From: Parapedobacter koreensis
GTDB lineage: Bacteria; Bacteroidota; Bacteroidia; Sphingobacteriales; Sphingobacteriaceae
DNA: 64,000 bases
Reading direction: 5' to 3'
Assembly: GCF_900109365.1 (NCBI RefSeq)
Contig: NZ_FNZR01000002.1
Span: 248,001 to 312,000, forward strand
The translations under genes and the position numbers were made by a program. The notes below the pieces were generated by a model. That model was not told where the DNA came from, did no database searches, and saw only the letters and a list, made by a program, of their open reading frames with translations. Positions 53,217 to 61,590 of the stretch are shown one piece after another (the first letter of the stretch is position 1; each line of letters opens with the position of its first letter).

Positions 53217-53250
53217 GTCTATTGTCTATTGTCTAATGTCTATTGTCTAA
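53217..53250 (-). repeat. Tandem heptamer repeat in the fucose operon
   Basis: About four copies of a 7-nt unit (coding strand AGACAAT/AGACATT) fill the spacer between the SDR stop (53247) and the FAH start (53216). Copies differ by single bases. A change in copy number would alter the leader length of the FAH gene. Confidence 0.7.
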
Positions 53251-54017
53251 TTATTCAACTTCACAAACCCGCCGTCTATCGGATAGTCATTCCCCGTGAT
53301 GAAGCCCGCTTCATCCGAACACAGGTACAACGCCAGCGACGCAATTTCTTCCGGTTGGGCCATACGCCCGATGGGTTGGCTTTTGGAGAGCGTTCCGAAC
53401 ATTTCCGCTTCCTTGCCCGGATAATTTTTGGCAATAAAGCCATCCACGAAAGGCGTGTGCACCCGCGCCGGCGAAATGCTGTTGCACCGTATGCCATACG
53501 GCAGGTAGTCGCGCGCAACGGACAAGGTCATCGCAGCAATAGCCCCTTTGCTGGTCGAATAGGCAAACCGATCGGTAATGCCGACAATAGCCGCGATAGA
53601 AGCCATGTTCAGGATGACTCCCTTTCCTTGCTTTTTCATCAAAGGCACCACGGCATAGAGCGCGTTATACGCACCCTTCACGTTCACCGAATAAATCCGA
53701 TCAAAATCCGCCTCCGTGGTATGTTCTAAACTGCCCACATGGGCTATCCCCGCATTGTTTACCAAAATATCGACAACGCCAATACCATTGACTACTTCCA
53801 ATATCCTTTCCTGCTTACTGACATCGCAAGCGTGTACGGTAGCCTGCCCGCCAAAGGCGTGGATCTCGGCCACCAATGTATCTGCAACCGCTGTGTTCAA
53901 CTCCAAAATATGGACAGCTGCGCCCTCCGTAGCAAAGCGCAAGCTGATAGCCCGTCCTATCCCACTGCCGCCCCCCGTGATAATCGCTGTTTTTCCAGCT
54001 AACTTTTTATTTGACAT
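53247..54017 (-). CDS. SDR, 2-keto-3-deoxy-L-fuconate dehydrogenase-like
   Basis: A 256-residue short-chain dehydrogenase with TGGGSGIGRAISLRFATEGA, NNAGIAHVGS, the catalytic Ser in ILNMASIAAI, and YSTSK in FAYSTSKGAIAAMTLS, so all catalytic residues are present. It would oxidise 2-keto-3-deoxy-L-fuconate to the 2,4-diketo compound. The place between the UxaA-type dehydratase and the FAH hydrolase supports this. It differs from the first SDR of the operon, which lacks the catalytic Lys. Confidence 0.85.
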   Translation of the reverse strand: MSNKKLAGKTAIITGGGSGIGRAISLRFATEGAAVHILELNTAVADTLVAEIHAFGGQATVHACDVSKQERILEVVNGIGVVDILVNNAGIAHVGSLEHTTEADFDRIYSVNVKGAYNALYAVVPLMKKQGKGVILNMASIAAIVGITDRFAYSTSKGAIAAMTLSVARDYLPYGIRCNSISPARVHTPFVDGFIAKNYPGKEAEMFGTLSKSQPIGRMAQPEEIASLALYLCSDEAGFITGNDYPIDGGFVKLNN

Positions 54018-54055
54018 GCATTAAATTGTAAATCTAAATAAGTAAACCTAAAGTC

Positions 54056-55714
54056 CTACAACGATATTCCCCTACGCCAGGGGATGAAATCATCCTGCCC
54101 CAATTGCACCGCCTTGGGTTGCACGCGACCGCTGGCCACGTCAATGACAAAACGCAAGATGCGATGGGCAGCCTGCTCGATGGTTTCCTCGCCCTCGATG
54201 ATAGTGCCGCAGTTGATATCAATAATGTCCGGCATCCGCTCATACAACTTGGTATTGGTAGCCAGTTTAATGACAGGTGCTATCGGATTGCCCGTAGGCG
54301 TTCCCAATCCGGTAGTAAACAACACGACATTTGCCCCTCCTGCTACTTCCGCCGTGGTGCTTTCCACGTCGTTGCCCGGCGTACAGAGCAGGTTTAGTCC
54401 CGGTTGGTTGGCCACTCCCGGATAGTCTACCACCGCCGTCACCGGCGAAGTCCCGCCTTTTTTGGCAGCCCCGGCAGATTTGATGGCATCGGTAATCAGA
54501 CCATCCCGGATATTTCCCGGGGAAGGATTGGCATAAAAACCCGATCCATCTGCTTCGGCCTTTGCATTATAGGTTTTCATCAAGTCCATGAACCGCAGTG
54601 CCGTTGGCTCGTCCACGCAGCGGTCGCTCAGTTCCTGCTCCACGCCGCATAGCTCGGGAAATTCCGACAAGATCACCGAGCCACCCATCGCCACCAGCAT
54701 ATCAGACACGTAGCCCAATGCCGGATTGGCTGAAATGCCCGAGAAGCCATCCGAACCGCCGCATTCCAGGCCGAGACATAGTTTATGCAATGGTGCGGGT
54801 TGCCGAACCTGCTCATTCGCCTTCATCAACCCCGCAAACGTATGTTTCAATGCCTGCTGCACCAAATTGGTCTCCGTTCCCAGCAATTGCTGCTCAAAGA
54901 TATACAATGGCTTATCGAAAAGCGGATCGCGCTTGGCTATTTCTTCACGCAGTATGGATGCCTGCGCATGCTGGCACCCCAAGCTCAGTACCGTAGCACC
55001 TGCAACATTCGGGTGCGTGATGTACCCGGCAAGCAGCCCGCAAAGCGCGTCCGAATCAATCCGTGTGCCGCCACAGCCCATTTCATGGTTCAGAAATTTG
55101 ACGCCGTCTACGTGTTCGAATAGCCGCTTGCCGCTTTCCTGTTCCCTGCTTGCTGTGATATCGGCATTTAATACGTCTTCCACTGCTGCGCCAGCCTTGT
55201 ACAGTTGGATGAGTTGCTCCACTTCCGGCTCATAGTCACGCGATCGCTTACTGTAGCCCAGCTTTTCCTCCAATGCGCGTTTCATCACCAGCACATTGCG
55301 GTTTTCACAGAATACCAGGGGGATGACCAACCAGTAATTTGCCGTACCTACTGTACCGTTTGTACGGTGGTATCCCATAAAGGTCTGGCCTTCGAATCCC
55401 GATACGTCAGGTTGTTTCCAATCCAGCTTGCGCTCACCTAATGTAAAGGGATTTGCCGCATGGTGGATGTTTTGCGTAGTGATGGTTTCCCCTTGGGGCA
55501 GGGCGGCATTTGTCTTTCCGACCAGCACCCCATACATGCGCACGTCATCTCCGTCGCCAAGCGGCTCAAGGGTAAACTTATGCTTGGCCTTTACGCCGCT
55601 AATCAGCGGGAATCGTTTATCTTCAAAAACGATTTCCATGCCGGGGGGCAGATCCTGCAAAGCCACCAGCACATTATCTTCGGGGTGTATCTGCAAAAAA
55701 AGTTGTTTATCCAT
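54056..55714 (-). CDS. UxaA-family dehydratase (probable L-fuconate dehydratase)
   Basis: A 552-residue altronate/galactarate-dehydratase-family enzyme from ATG 55714 (MDKQLFLQIHPEDNVLVALQ). The N-terminal SAF domain (1-90) is followed by the catalytic part with HEMGCGGTRIDSDALCGLLA, LSLGCQHAQASIL, and GLECGGSDGFSGISANPALG, then MGGSVILSEFPELCGVEQ. These Cys-bearing motifs hold the metal site. It would convert L-fuconate to 2-keto-3-deoxy-L-fuconate. In Xanthomonas this step uses an enolase-superfamily enzyme; UxaA-type enzymes serve in the Campylobacter fucose locus. The start at 55726 would overlap the mutarotase gene by 20 nt; 55714 gives 8. Confidence 0.85.
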   Translation of the reverse strand: MDKQLFLQIHPEDNVLVALQDLPPGMEIVFEDKRFPLISGVKAKHKFTLEPLGDGDDVRMYGVLVGKTNAALPQGETITTQNIHHAANPFTLGERKLDWKQPDVSGFEGQTFMGYHRTNGTVGTANYWLVIPLVFCENRNVLVMKRALEEKLGYSKRSRDYEPEVEQLIQLYKAGAAVEDVLNADITASREQESGKRLFEHVDGVKFLNHEMGCGGTRIDSDALCGLLAGYITHPNVAGATVLSLGCQHAQASILREEIAKRDPLFDKPLYIFEQQLLGTETNLVQQALKHTFAGLMKANEQVRQPAPLHKLCLGLECGGSDGFSGISANPALGYVSDMLVAMGGSVILSEFPELCGVEQELSDRCVDEPTALRFMDLMKTYNAKAEADGSGFYANPSPGNIRDGLITDAIKSAGAAKKGGTSPVTAVVDYPGVANQPGLNLLCTPGNDVESTTAEVAGGANVVLFTTGLGTPTGNPIAPVIKLATNTKLYERMPDIIDINCGTIIEGEETIEQAAHRILRFVIDVASGRVQPKAVQLGQDDFIPWRRGISL

Positions 55715-56060
55715 TTGTATGTTCAATAGGGCTAAGTTCGAAAATTTTATCCATTACCACCCATTTTTCTCCCGGTTTGGATCCCGGTATTGCTTTTTGG
55801 TATTTCCACGTAAATTGTTCCCACTCCTGCACGAGCGGGTTTGCGGCATCTGCCGCCGCCTTTTCAGCGAACGAAAAATCAGCTGTTGTTTCGATGATCA
55901 TAAACATCCGATCGGCAAACCGGTAGATTTCCATCTGGAGGATACCCGAATCGATTATCGATTGCTTGATTTCCGGAGCCACGTTCCGGTGCAATTGTTC
56001 ATATTCAGCAATCAATTGTTCGTCATCCTTCAGATCCAATGCCAGCGCATAACGTTTCAT
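55707..56060 (-). CDS. L-rhamnose/L-fucose mutarotase-like protein (DUF718)
   Basis: A 117-residue ferredoxin-like-fold protein from ATG 56060 (MKRYALALDLKDDEQLIAEY). It has LHRNVAPEIKQSIIDSGILQ, MEIYRFADRMFMIIET, and the close EQFTWKYQKAIPGSKPGEKW. It interconverts the alpha and beta anomers of a deoxy-sugar so that the dehydrogenase receives the right one. An upstream in-frame ATG at 56093 would overlap fucP and was not used. A protein of this family is also in the Campylobacter fucose cluster. Confidence 0.88.
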   Translation of the reverse strand: MKRYALALDLKDDEQLIAEYEQLHRNVAPEIKQSIIDSGILQMEIYRFADRMFMIIETTADFSFAEKAAADAANPLVQEWEQFTWKYQKAIPGSKPGEKWVVMDKIFELSPIEHTNG

Positions 56061-56082
56061 ATCGTGTAGTTTTTTATATGCA

Positions 56083-57348
56083 TTAATGTGCAATGGTCAC
56101 TTGCTGCACACGTTTATTATTCATATTCCGCAAGGCAAACAGCAGCACGACAGCAAAACACGCTGCAGGCACCAAGTAGGCTGCCTGCATGGTAAACCGA
56201 TCGGATACCCTTCCCATAATCAATGGGATGATTGCCCCACCCACAATAGCCATGATGAGAATGGAAGATCCCTGTTTGGTGTGCTTGCCAAGCCCACTGA
56301 TGGCCAGTGAAAAAATTGTCGGAAACATAATAGACATTAAAAAAGTAACTCCTACCATCGCGTAAACAGCAAACAAACCATCTACCGAAGCCGACAGCAC
56401 CGTAAACAGTACATTGAGCAGTGCAAAAACGGCAAGCAGTTTAGCCGGAGCGATAAAACGCATCAAGAAGGTGCCTACGAAACGCCCGACCATGAATCCA
56501 AGCAATGCAATAGCAAGCAGATTGGCGGCTGCTTTCTCCTGTACACCAGCCACCTGATCGGAAAAGCGGATAAAGAAGCTGACGACACCCACCTGTGCAC
56601 CCACATAAAAAAACAAGGCAACCACGCCAAACACAAAATTAACATTCGACCATAGCGACTTGCCTTTACCAGCACCATCCGACGCATGCGACGCTTCTTC
56701 ATTAATCTCTGGCAGTGGCGTACGTACCACCAATAGCGCGACAAGCAGCACCGTTGCACCGATAACGAGATAAGGCAGCTTTACCGCATCGGCTTCAGCC
56801 TGTAAATAGGTATTCAACTGATTTGCAGACATCGCTGCCTGTTCTTCCAAATCAAGTATCTTTCCAGAAAGAATATACCTCCCACCGATAAAGGGGGCCA
56901 GCGTAGCAGCCAGCCCGTTGAACGATTGCGCAAAATTGAGCCGCTGTGCCGCCGTTTGCGGACTGCCTAACACACTGATGTAAGGGTTGGCAGCGGTCTC
57001 CAGGAAGGTAAGTCCGCTGGCAATGACAAAGAGCGCCGCCAAGAAAAGCCCGTATGCACGCGTATCGGCCGCCGGGAAAAACAAAAATGCCCCAAAAGCA
57101 AAAATGATCAGCCCGAATACAATACCTCGTTTATAGCCAAATCGTTTCATGAAATATCCCGCCGGCAATGCAACGGCAAAATACGCAATAAAAAATGCAG
57201 AATCAACAAAGGCCGATTGGAAATCAGACAGTTGACAAGCCTTCTTTAAATGGGGGATCAGTATGGGATTCAGGTTATGGGCAAATCCCCACAGGAAAAA
57301 CAATGAGGTAATCAAAATTACCGGTATCAAGGTTTGTCGTTTAGTCAT
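56083..57348 (-). CDS. fucP: L-fucose:H+ symporter
   Basis: A 421-residue MFS permease of the FucP subfamily from ATG 57348 (MTKRQTLIPVILITSLFFLW). The motif FFLWGFAHNLNPILIPHLKK is typical. Also present are FFIAYFAVALPAGYFMKRFG, LTFLETAANPYISVLG, and a central charged loop near 210-230. It brings L-fucose into the cytoplasm. It is the first gene of the fucose operon and is divergent from the AraC-type regulator. A longer start at 57405 would include promoter sequence. Confidence 0.92.
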   Translation of the reverse strand: MTKRQTLIPVILITSLFFLWGFAHNLNPILIPHLKKACQLSDFQSAFVDSAFFIAYFAVALPAGYFMKRFGYKRGIVFGLIIFAFGAFLFFPAADTRAYGLFLAALFVIASGLTFLETAANPYISVLGSPQTAAQRLNFAQSFNGLAATLAPFIGGRYILSGKILDLEEQAAMSANQLNTYLQAEADAVKLPYLVIGATVLLVALLVVRTPLPEINEEASHASDGAGKGKSLWSNVNFVFGVVALFFYVGAQVGVVSFFIRFSDQVAGVQEKAAANLLAIALLGFMVGRFVGTFLMRFIAPAKLLAVFALLNVLFTVLSASVDGLFAVYAMVGVTFLMSIMFPTIFSLAISGLGKHTKQGSSILIMAIVGGAIIPLIMGRVSDRFTMQAAYLVPAACFAVVLLFALRNMNNKRVQQVTIAH

Positions 57349-57420
57349 ATAGCCTATCGTTTTGGTTAGCGTCCAAAGACTACGCAAAATAAGCAAAGAA
57401 AGCATAGAAAAGCTGCCAAC

Positions 57421-57450
57421 ATATTAGCGATGTATTCAGCTATATTAGCG
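57421..57450. promoter_or_regulatory. Direct-repeat operator, 21-bp spacing (AraC-type)
   Basis: ATATTAGCG occurs at 57421-57429 and again at 57442-57450, 21 bp apart, in the divergent spacer between fucP and the AraC-type gene. Same-face direct repeats of this spacing are the usual binding sites of AraC-family dimers. Confidence 0.6.
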
Positions 57451-57508
57451 CATTTTTCGTATAATTGACAAATATTATGTTTTTTTGACTGACCAATCAG
57501 GCAATTGC

Positions 57509-58372
57509 ATGAAACCCCAGTTACTAAAAGTAAGTACAGGACCCGCTCATTCGTTCAGCGCACGGCGCGATACCATACCTTATGCCAATAATCGGTGGCA
57601 CTACCACCGTGAAATTGAACTTATCCATTTTGAAAAAGGCAGGGGTACACAGTTTATTGGCGACAGTATCCGCAATTTTGCTTCCGGCGACGTCGTGCTG
57701 ATTGGCTCCAATTTGCCGCACTACTGGAGTTTTGACAGCAGCTATTTCGACTACCGCCGCGAAGAAGCCGATGTACGTGTCGTGCATTTCAATGAAGACT
57801 TTTGGGGAATACATTTCCTTGATTTGCCCGAGAATACCAATATCAAGCTATTACTCCAGACCGCTAAGCAGGGCATTGCGGTAAATGGCACAGCCGGCCT
57901 GCATGTCCAGCAACTTTTGGAAGAATTGCTTGTATCCGAGGGGCCCAAACGCATCCTTTTGCTTGTTGAGGCCCTTACTACGATTGCGCATTCGAAAGAC
58001 GTTCAGTTGCTTTCATCCGTCGGGTTCAACCCGCACTTTCAGCGTGGAGAAAAAGACCGCATCAACAACATCTATGATTTTGCGATCCAGCATTTCAAGC
58101 AGCGGATCGCATTGGACGACGTAGCGGAGGTCGCCGGTATGAGCAGCAATGCATTCTGCCGTTATTTCAAGTCGCGCACCGGAAAAACCTTTTCGCAGTT
58201 CCTCATTGAGATACGCGTGGGCCATGCGTGCAGGCTACTCATTGAAAACCACATGAACGTCAAACAAATCTGCTACGAGAGCGGATTCCATAACTTCGCC
58301 GGATTCCACAAATACTTCAAGCAGATCACCGGAAAAAGCCCCTTGAATTACCAAAGGGCTTATTTGAAGTGA
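57509..58372 (+). CDS. AraC-family regulator of the fucose operon
   Basis: A 287-residue protein from ATG 57509. The N-terminal cupin sugar-binding part (about 1-140) has WHYHREIELIHFEKGRGTQF and FASGDVVLIGSNLPHYWSFD. The C-terminal HTH (about 190-287) has IALDDVAEVAGMSSNAFCRY, FKSRTGKTFSQFLIEIRVGH and ICYESGFHNFAGFHKYFKQI. It probably activates the divergent fucose operon in response to L-fucose or an intermediate. The stop (58370-58372) lies within the first 51-bp direct repeat, so the 3' end of the gene is duplicated downstream. Confidence 0.92.
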   Translation: MKPQLLKVSTGPAHSFSARRDTIPYANNRWHYHREIELIHFEKGRGTQFIGDSIRNFASGDVVLIGSNLPHYWSFDSSYFDYRREEADVRVVHFNEDFWGIHFLDLPENTNIKLLLQTAKQGIAVNGTAGLHVQQLLEELLVSEGPKRILLLVEALTTIAHSKDVQLLSSVGFNPHFQRGEKDRINNIYDFAIQHFKQRIALDDVAEVAGMSSNAFCRYFKSRTGKTFSQFLIEIRVGHACRLLIENHMNVKQICYESGFHNFAGFHKYFKQITGKSPLNYQRAYLK

Positions 58373-58381
58373 CTATTCCTC
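58331..58381. repeat. 51-bp direct repeat, left copy (3' end of the AraC gene)
   Basis: 51 bp identical to 59147-59197. They include the last 14 codons of the regulator and a hairpin AAGCCC/GGGCTT that may terminate transcription. With the right copy it brackets the vapBC module. Confidence 0.97.
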
Positions 58382-58430
58382 GGCATTCGAAGCAATGCTA
58401 CAAGTTAGGTTTGAAAAGTTATAGGGGTCA

Positions 58431-58461
58431 TTGGTTTCACAATTGATTTTTCGTACCTTTG
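58431..58461 (+). promoter_or_regulatory. Bacteroidota-type promoter for vapBC
   Basis: TTG at 58431-58433 and TACCTTTG at 58454-58461 with a 20-nt spacer. The antitoxin start follows 28 nt later. Confidence 0.6.
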
Positions 58462-58488
58462 GTGTAGTTTGGATTTTTTGAATTGACC

Positions 58489-58701
58489 ATGGGGCATATC
58501 CAGCTTTTAGAGAAGGTAAAAAAAATACCGCCTGCTTATCAACAAGAGGTAGAGGATTTCATTGATTTTATTTTAAGCAAGAAGCAACCTACAGCAGCCC
58601 TTAAAAAAGGTGCTCAAAGGAAATTAGGGTTGCTAAAAGGTAAGCTACAAATGGCTGATGATTTTGACGACCCGTTGGAGGATTTCAAAGATTATATGTA
58701 A
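58489..58701 (+). CDS. VapB-like antitoxin (DUF2281-like)
   Basis: A 70-residue protein from ATG 58489 (MGHIQLLEKVKKIPPAYQQE). It has VEDFIDFILSKKQPTAALKK, typical of small DUF2281 antitoxins, and an acidic end (DDFDDPLEDFKDYM) that would bind the toxin. The toxin gene starts 2 nt after its stop. The upstream TTG at 58483 is a weak alternative start. It would neutralise the PIN nuclease and repress the operon. Confidence 0.8.
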   Translation: MGHIQLLEKVKKIPPAYQQEVEDFIDFILSKKQPTAALKKGAQRKLGLLKGKLQMADDFDDPLEDFKDYM

Positions 58702-58703
58702 GT

Positions 58704-59090
58704 ATGGGCCAATACCTTCTGGATACCCATACATTGCTTTGGCTTCACGACGACAGCCCACGGCTATCTAAACCAGCTAAATCCATTATTCTTGACAGCA
58801 CAAACGATCTCCACGTCAGCATAGCTTCTTTTTGGGAAATCACTATAAAAAAGTCATTGGGCAAATTGGCAGTAACGTACTCGCTTAACGAACTATATGA
58901 AGCTTGTATTACAAGCGGCATCATTATATTGCCAATTCAGTTGTCTAATCTTATCAAACTGGAAGGACTTGGCTTCTATCATAAAGATCCGTTTGATCGG
59001 CTCATTGCCGCTGCGGCAATAGATGCGGATATGACTGTTATTTCACTTGATCCAAATATTGCGAAGTATCCTTTGAAAACGATCTGGTAG
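58704..59090 (+). CDS. VapC-like PIN-domain toxin
   Basis: A 128-residue PIN nuclease. The acidic residues are at the right places: Asp in YLLDTHTLLWL, Glu in SFWEITIKKSLGKL, and the pair in HKDPFDRLIAAAAI with Asp in SLDPNI. It would cleave RNA when not bound by the antitoxin encoded 2 nt upstream. The module lies in a 765-bp unique segment between two 51-bp direct repeats, so it appears to have been acquired as a unit. Confidence 0.87.
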   Translation: MGQYLLDTHTLLWLHDDSPRLSKPAKSIILDSTNDLHVSIASFWEITIKKSLGKLAVTYSLNELYEACITSGIIILPIQLSNLIKLEGLGFYHKDPFDRLIAAAAIDADMTVISLDPNIAKYPLKTIW

Positions 59091-59146
59091 ATGGTTGCGG
59101 AATTTTTCTCTCCCGTAAGCTTTTAATATGTTTGTCCACGGCAGTT

Positions 59147-59197
59147 GGAAAAAGCCCCTTGAATTACCAAAGGGCTTATTTGAAGTGACTATTCCTC
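59147..59197. repeat. 51-bp direct repeat, right copy
   Basis: Identical to 58331-58381. It contains the stop codon of the convergent GH92 gene (TAG, complement at 59189-59191). The base before and the base after the repeat differ between the copies, so 51 bp is the full extent. Confidence 0.97.
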
Positions 59198-61474
59198 CAA
59201 ACTCAACGAAAATGGAAAATCCGTCGGTTTCGTTCCCCGGTTTTTATTCGGCGTATCCGTCATATCAAAACGCAGCACCGCACCGTTGACAAGCTCACTA
59301 TGCTTGACGTAATTTTTATTGTAATCCTGGCCGTTGAACTTCGCAGATTGAATATACCGATTTTCCTTGCCATTGTTAGGGGCCTGGATTTCGATGGTTT
59401 TTCCGTCAGCCAATTGAATGGTGGCTTTTTTGAATAGTGGTGTTCCCAACACGTATTCATCCGTCGCTGGTGTCACCGGATAAAAGCCCAATGCCGAAAA
59501 CACGTACCACGCTGAGGTCTGCCCATTGTCTTCATCCCCGCAATAGCCATCTGGCGTGGGTAAGTACATCCGATCCATGGTTTCCCGTACCCAATGCTGG
59601 GCTTTCCACGGGGCACCGGCGTAGTTGTAGAGGTAAGTCATGTGTTGGATGGGTTGGTTGCCATGCGCATACTGGCCCATATTGGCGATTTGCATTTCAC
59701 GAATTTCATGGATAGTAAACCGGTAGTAGCTGTGGTCAAATATAGGGGGCAGGGAGAACACCGAATCGAGCTTCTGCACAAATGCATCATGACCACCCAT
59801 CAATTGCGCCAGCCCTTCCACATCCTGGAAGACCGACCATGAATAGTGCCAGCTGTTTCCTTCGGTAAAGGCATCGCCCCACTTGAATGGGTTGAAGGGG
59901 CTCTGAAAGTTGCCGTCCTTGTTTTTACCCCGCATCAAGCCTGTTTCCTTGTCAAACAGCTTTTTATAGTTAAAACTACGTTCACGGTACAAGGCGATTT
60001 CATCGGCCGGGCGGCCCAGGGCCTTTGCCAGTTGATAGATGGCAAAATCATCGTAGGCATACTCCAATGTACGAGCTGCATTTTCATTGATTTTTACGTC
60101 ATAGGGCACATAGCCCAGCGTGGTGTAATACTCCGCGCCTGCACGCCCCACGGCCGTAATGGGCCCTGCATTATTAGCCCCCTTTAGCAGCGCCTCATAG
60201 AGTTTTTCAATATCATAGCCCCGCAGCCCTTTGATGTAAGCATCCGCCACTACCGAAGCCGAATTATTACCAACCATGATGTTGCGGTACCCCGGACTTG
60301 CCCATTCCGGCAGCCAGCCCCCTTCTTTATAGGCATTTGCCAGCCCTTCCTGCATTTGCTGGTTTACTTCCGGATAGACCAAGTTGAGGAATGGGAACAA
60401 AGCCCGGAACGTATCCCAGAAACCCGTATCGGTAAATAGGTAGCCCGGAAGCACCTGGCCGTTGTAAGGACTGTAATGCACCACCTTTCCATTGGCATCA
60501 TATTCATAAAACATGCGGGGGAATAAAATCGTCCGGTACAAACACGAGTAAAATGTGCGTACCTGATCAATCGTACCACCTTCCACCTTTACCTTGCCAA
60601 GCTCCAAATTCCATTGGTCGGCACCTTCCTGTTTCAAGCTTTCGAAGTCTTTATCACCGATCTCCCGCAGGTTTAACTCAGCTTGCTCGTGGCTGATGAA
60701 TGATGAGGCTACCTTCGCCTGCACCTGCTCTCCCCTATGGCTAATGCTGAACCCCACGATGGCCCCCACATGGTTGGCTTGTATTTCCAAACGGCCATCC
60801 GCTAATACAGAATCCGCAAAGGTGCCCACATTGGCAAACGGACGGTCAAATACCATCACAAAATAATTCCTGAAGTTTTCGGGTACGCCACCGCTGTTGC
60901 GGGTCGTATAGCCGATGATTTTATTTTCGCCGGGAATGACCTTTACATAGGATCCCTTGTCAAAAGCATCGATAACCACATATGCACTATCCGTCTTCGG
61001 GAAGGTAAAACGGAAGCGAGCCGCCCGCTCGGTTGGCGTAATCTCGGCAGTCACATCATGGTCGGCCAGGTAAACGCTGTAATAATGCGGCTGGGCCACT
61101 TCGGCTTTATGCGAAAACCAGCTTGCCCGTTCATTTTCATCAAATGTCCGCTTGCCTGTAGCGGGCATGATGGAAAACTGGCCATAATCATTCATCCAGG
61201 GCGAAGGCTGGTGGGTCTGCTTGAATCCACGGATTTTATCCGCCGTGTAGGTGTACATCCACCCGTCGCCCATTTTTCCCGTTTGCGCCGACCAAAAATT
61301 CATGCCCCAAGGGCGGGCGATAGCCGGGTACGTATTGCCATTGGACAGCAGGTGCACGGATTGTGTCCCCATGAGTGTATTTACGTAATCCAGCGGGTTC
61401 GCAACATGCGTGACTTCCTGGGCCTGACCGAACAAGAGCGACAAGGCAAAAGACAAGGTTAATAACGATCTCAT
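59189..61474 (-). CDS. GH92 alpha-mannosidase
   Basis: A 761-residue secreted protein from ATG 61474 (MRSLLTLSFALSLLFGQAQE signal). It has the GH92 layout: an N-terminal beta-sandwich (about 30-260) with YVNTLMGTQ and GFKQTHQPSPWMNDYG, then an (alpha/alpha)6 barrel with TGFWDTFRALFPFLNL, ADAYIKGLRGYD and GDEDNGQTSAWYVFSALG followed by FYPV, where the catalytic acids lie. Members are calcium-dependent exo-alpha-mannosidases of N-glycans or mannan. A longer start at 61555 precedes the signal. The stop is within the right 51-bp repeat. Confidence 0.94.
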   Translation of the reverse strand: MRSLLTLSFALSLLFGQAQEVTHVANPLDYVNTLMGTQSVHLLSNGNTYPAIARPWGMNFWSAQTGKMGDGWMYTYTADKIRGFKQTHQPSPWMNDYGQFSIMPATGKRTFDENERASWFSHKAEVAQPHYYSVYLADHDVTAEITPTERAARFRFTFPKTDSAYVVIDAFDKGSYVKVIPGENKIIGYTTRNSGGVPENFRNYFVMVFDRPFANVGTFADSVLADGRLEIQANHVGAIVGFSISHRGEQVQAKVASSFISHEQAELNLREIGDKDFESLKQEGADQWNLELGKVKVEGGTIDQVRTFYSCLYRTILFPRMFYEYDANGKVVHYSPYNGQVLPGYLFTDTGFWDTFRALFPFLNLVYPEVNQQMQEGLANAYKEGGWLPEWASPGYRNIMVGNNSASVVADAYIKGLRGYDIEKLYEALLKGANNAGPITAVGRAGAEYYTTLGYVPYDVKINENAARTLEYAYDDFAIYQLAKALGRPADEIALYRERSFNYKKLFDKETGLMRGKNKDGNFQSPFNPFKWGDAFTEGNSWHYSWSVFQDVEGLAQLMGGHDAFVQKLDSVFSLPPIFDHSYYRFTIHEIREMQIANMGQYAHGNQPIQHMTYLYNYAGAPWKAQHWVRETMDRMYLPTPDGYCGDEDNGQTSAWYVFSALGFYPVTPATDEYVLGTPLFKKATIQLADGKTIEIQAPNNGKENRYIQSAKFNGQDYNKNYVKHSELVNGAVLRFDMTDTPNKNRGTKPTDFPFSLSLEE

Positions 61475-61590
61475 TGTAGTATGGATTTGTTTTATAGGAT
61501 TTATATCTGTGCTATTTTCGTTGGCTAATATGGCAAAAATACCGGAGAAGAACAACGCTAAAAGTATTTAGCCACTTATTTTGAAGACCA

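Noticed and set aside
61521-61532. Single ATATTAGCC-like half-site (minus strand) ahead of GH92, like the fucose operator
   Set aside because: No second copy at 21-bp spacing was found, so a shared fucose/mannose regulon is not supported by the sequence.
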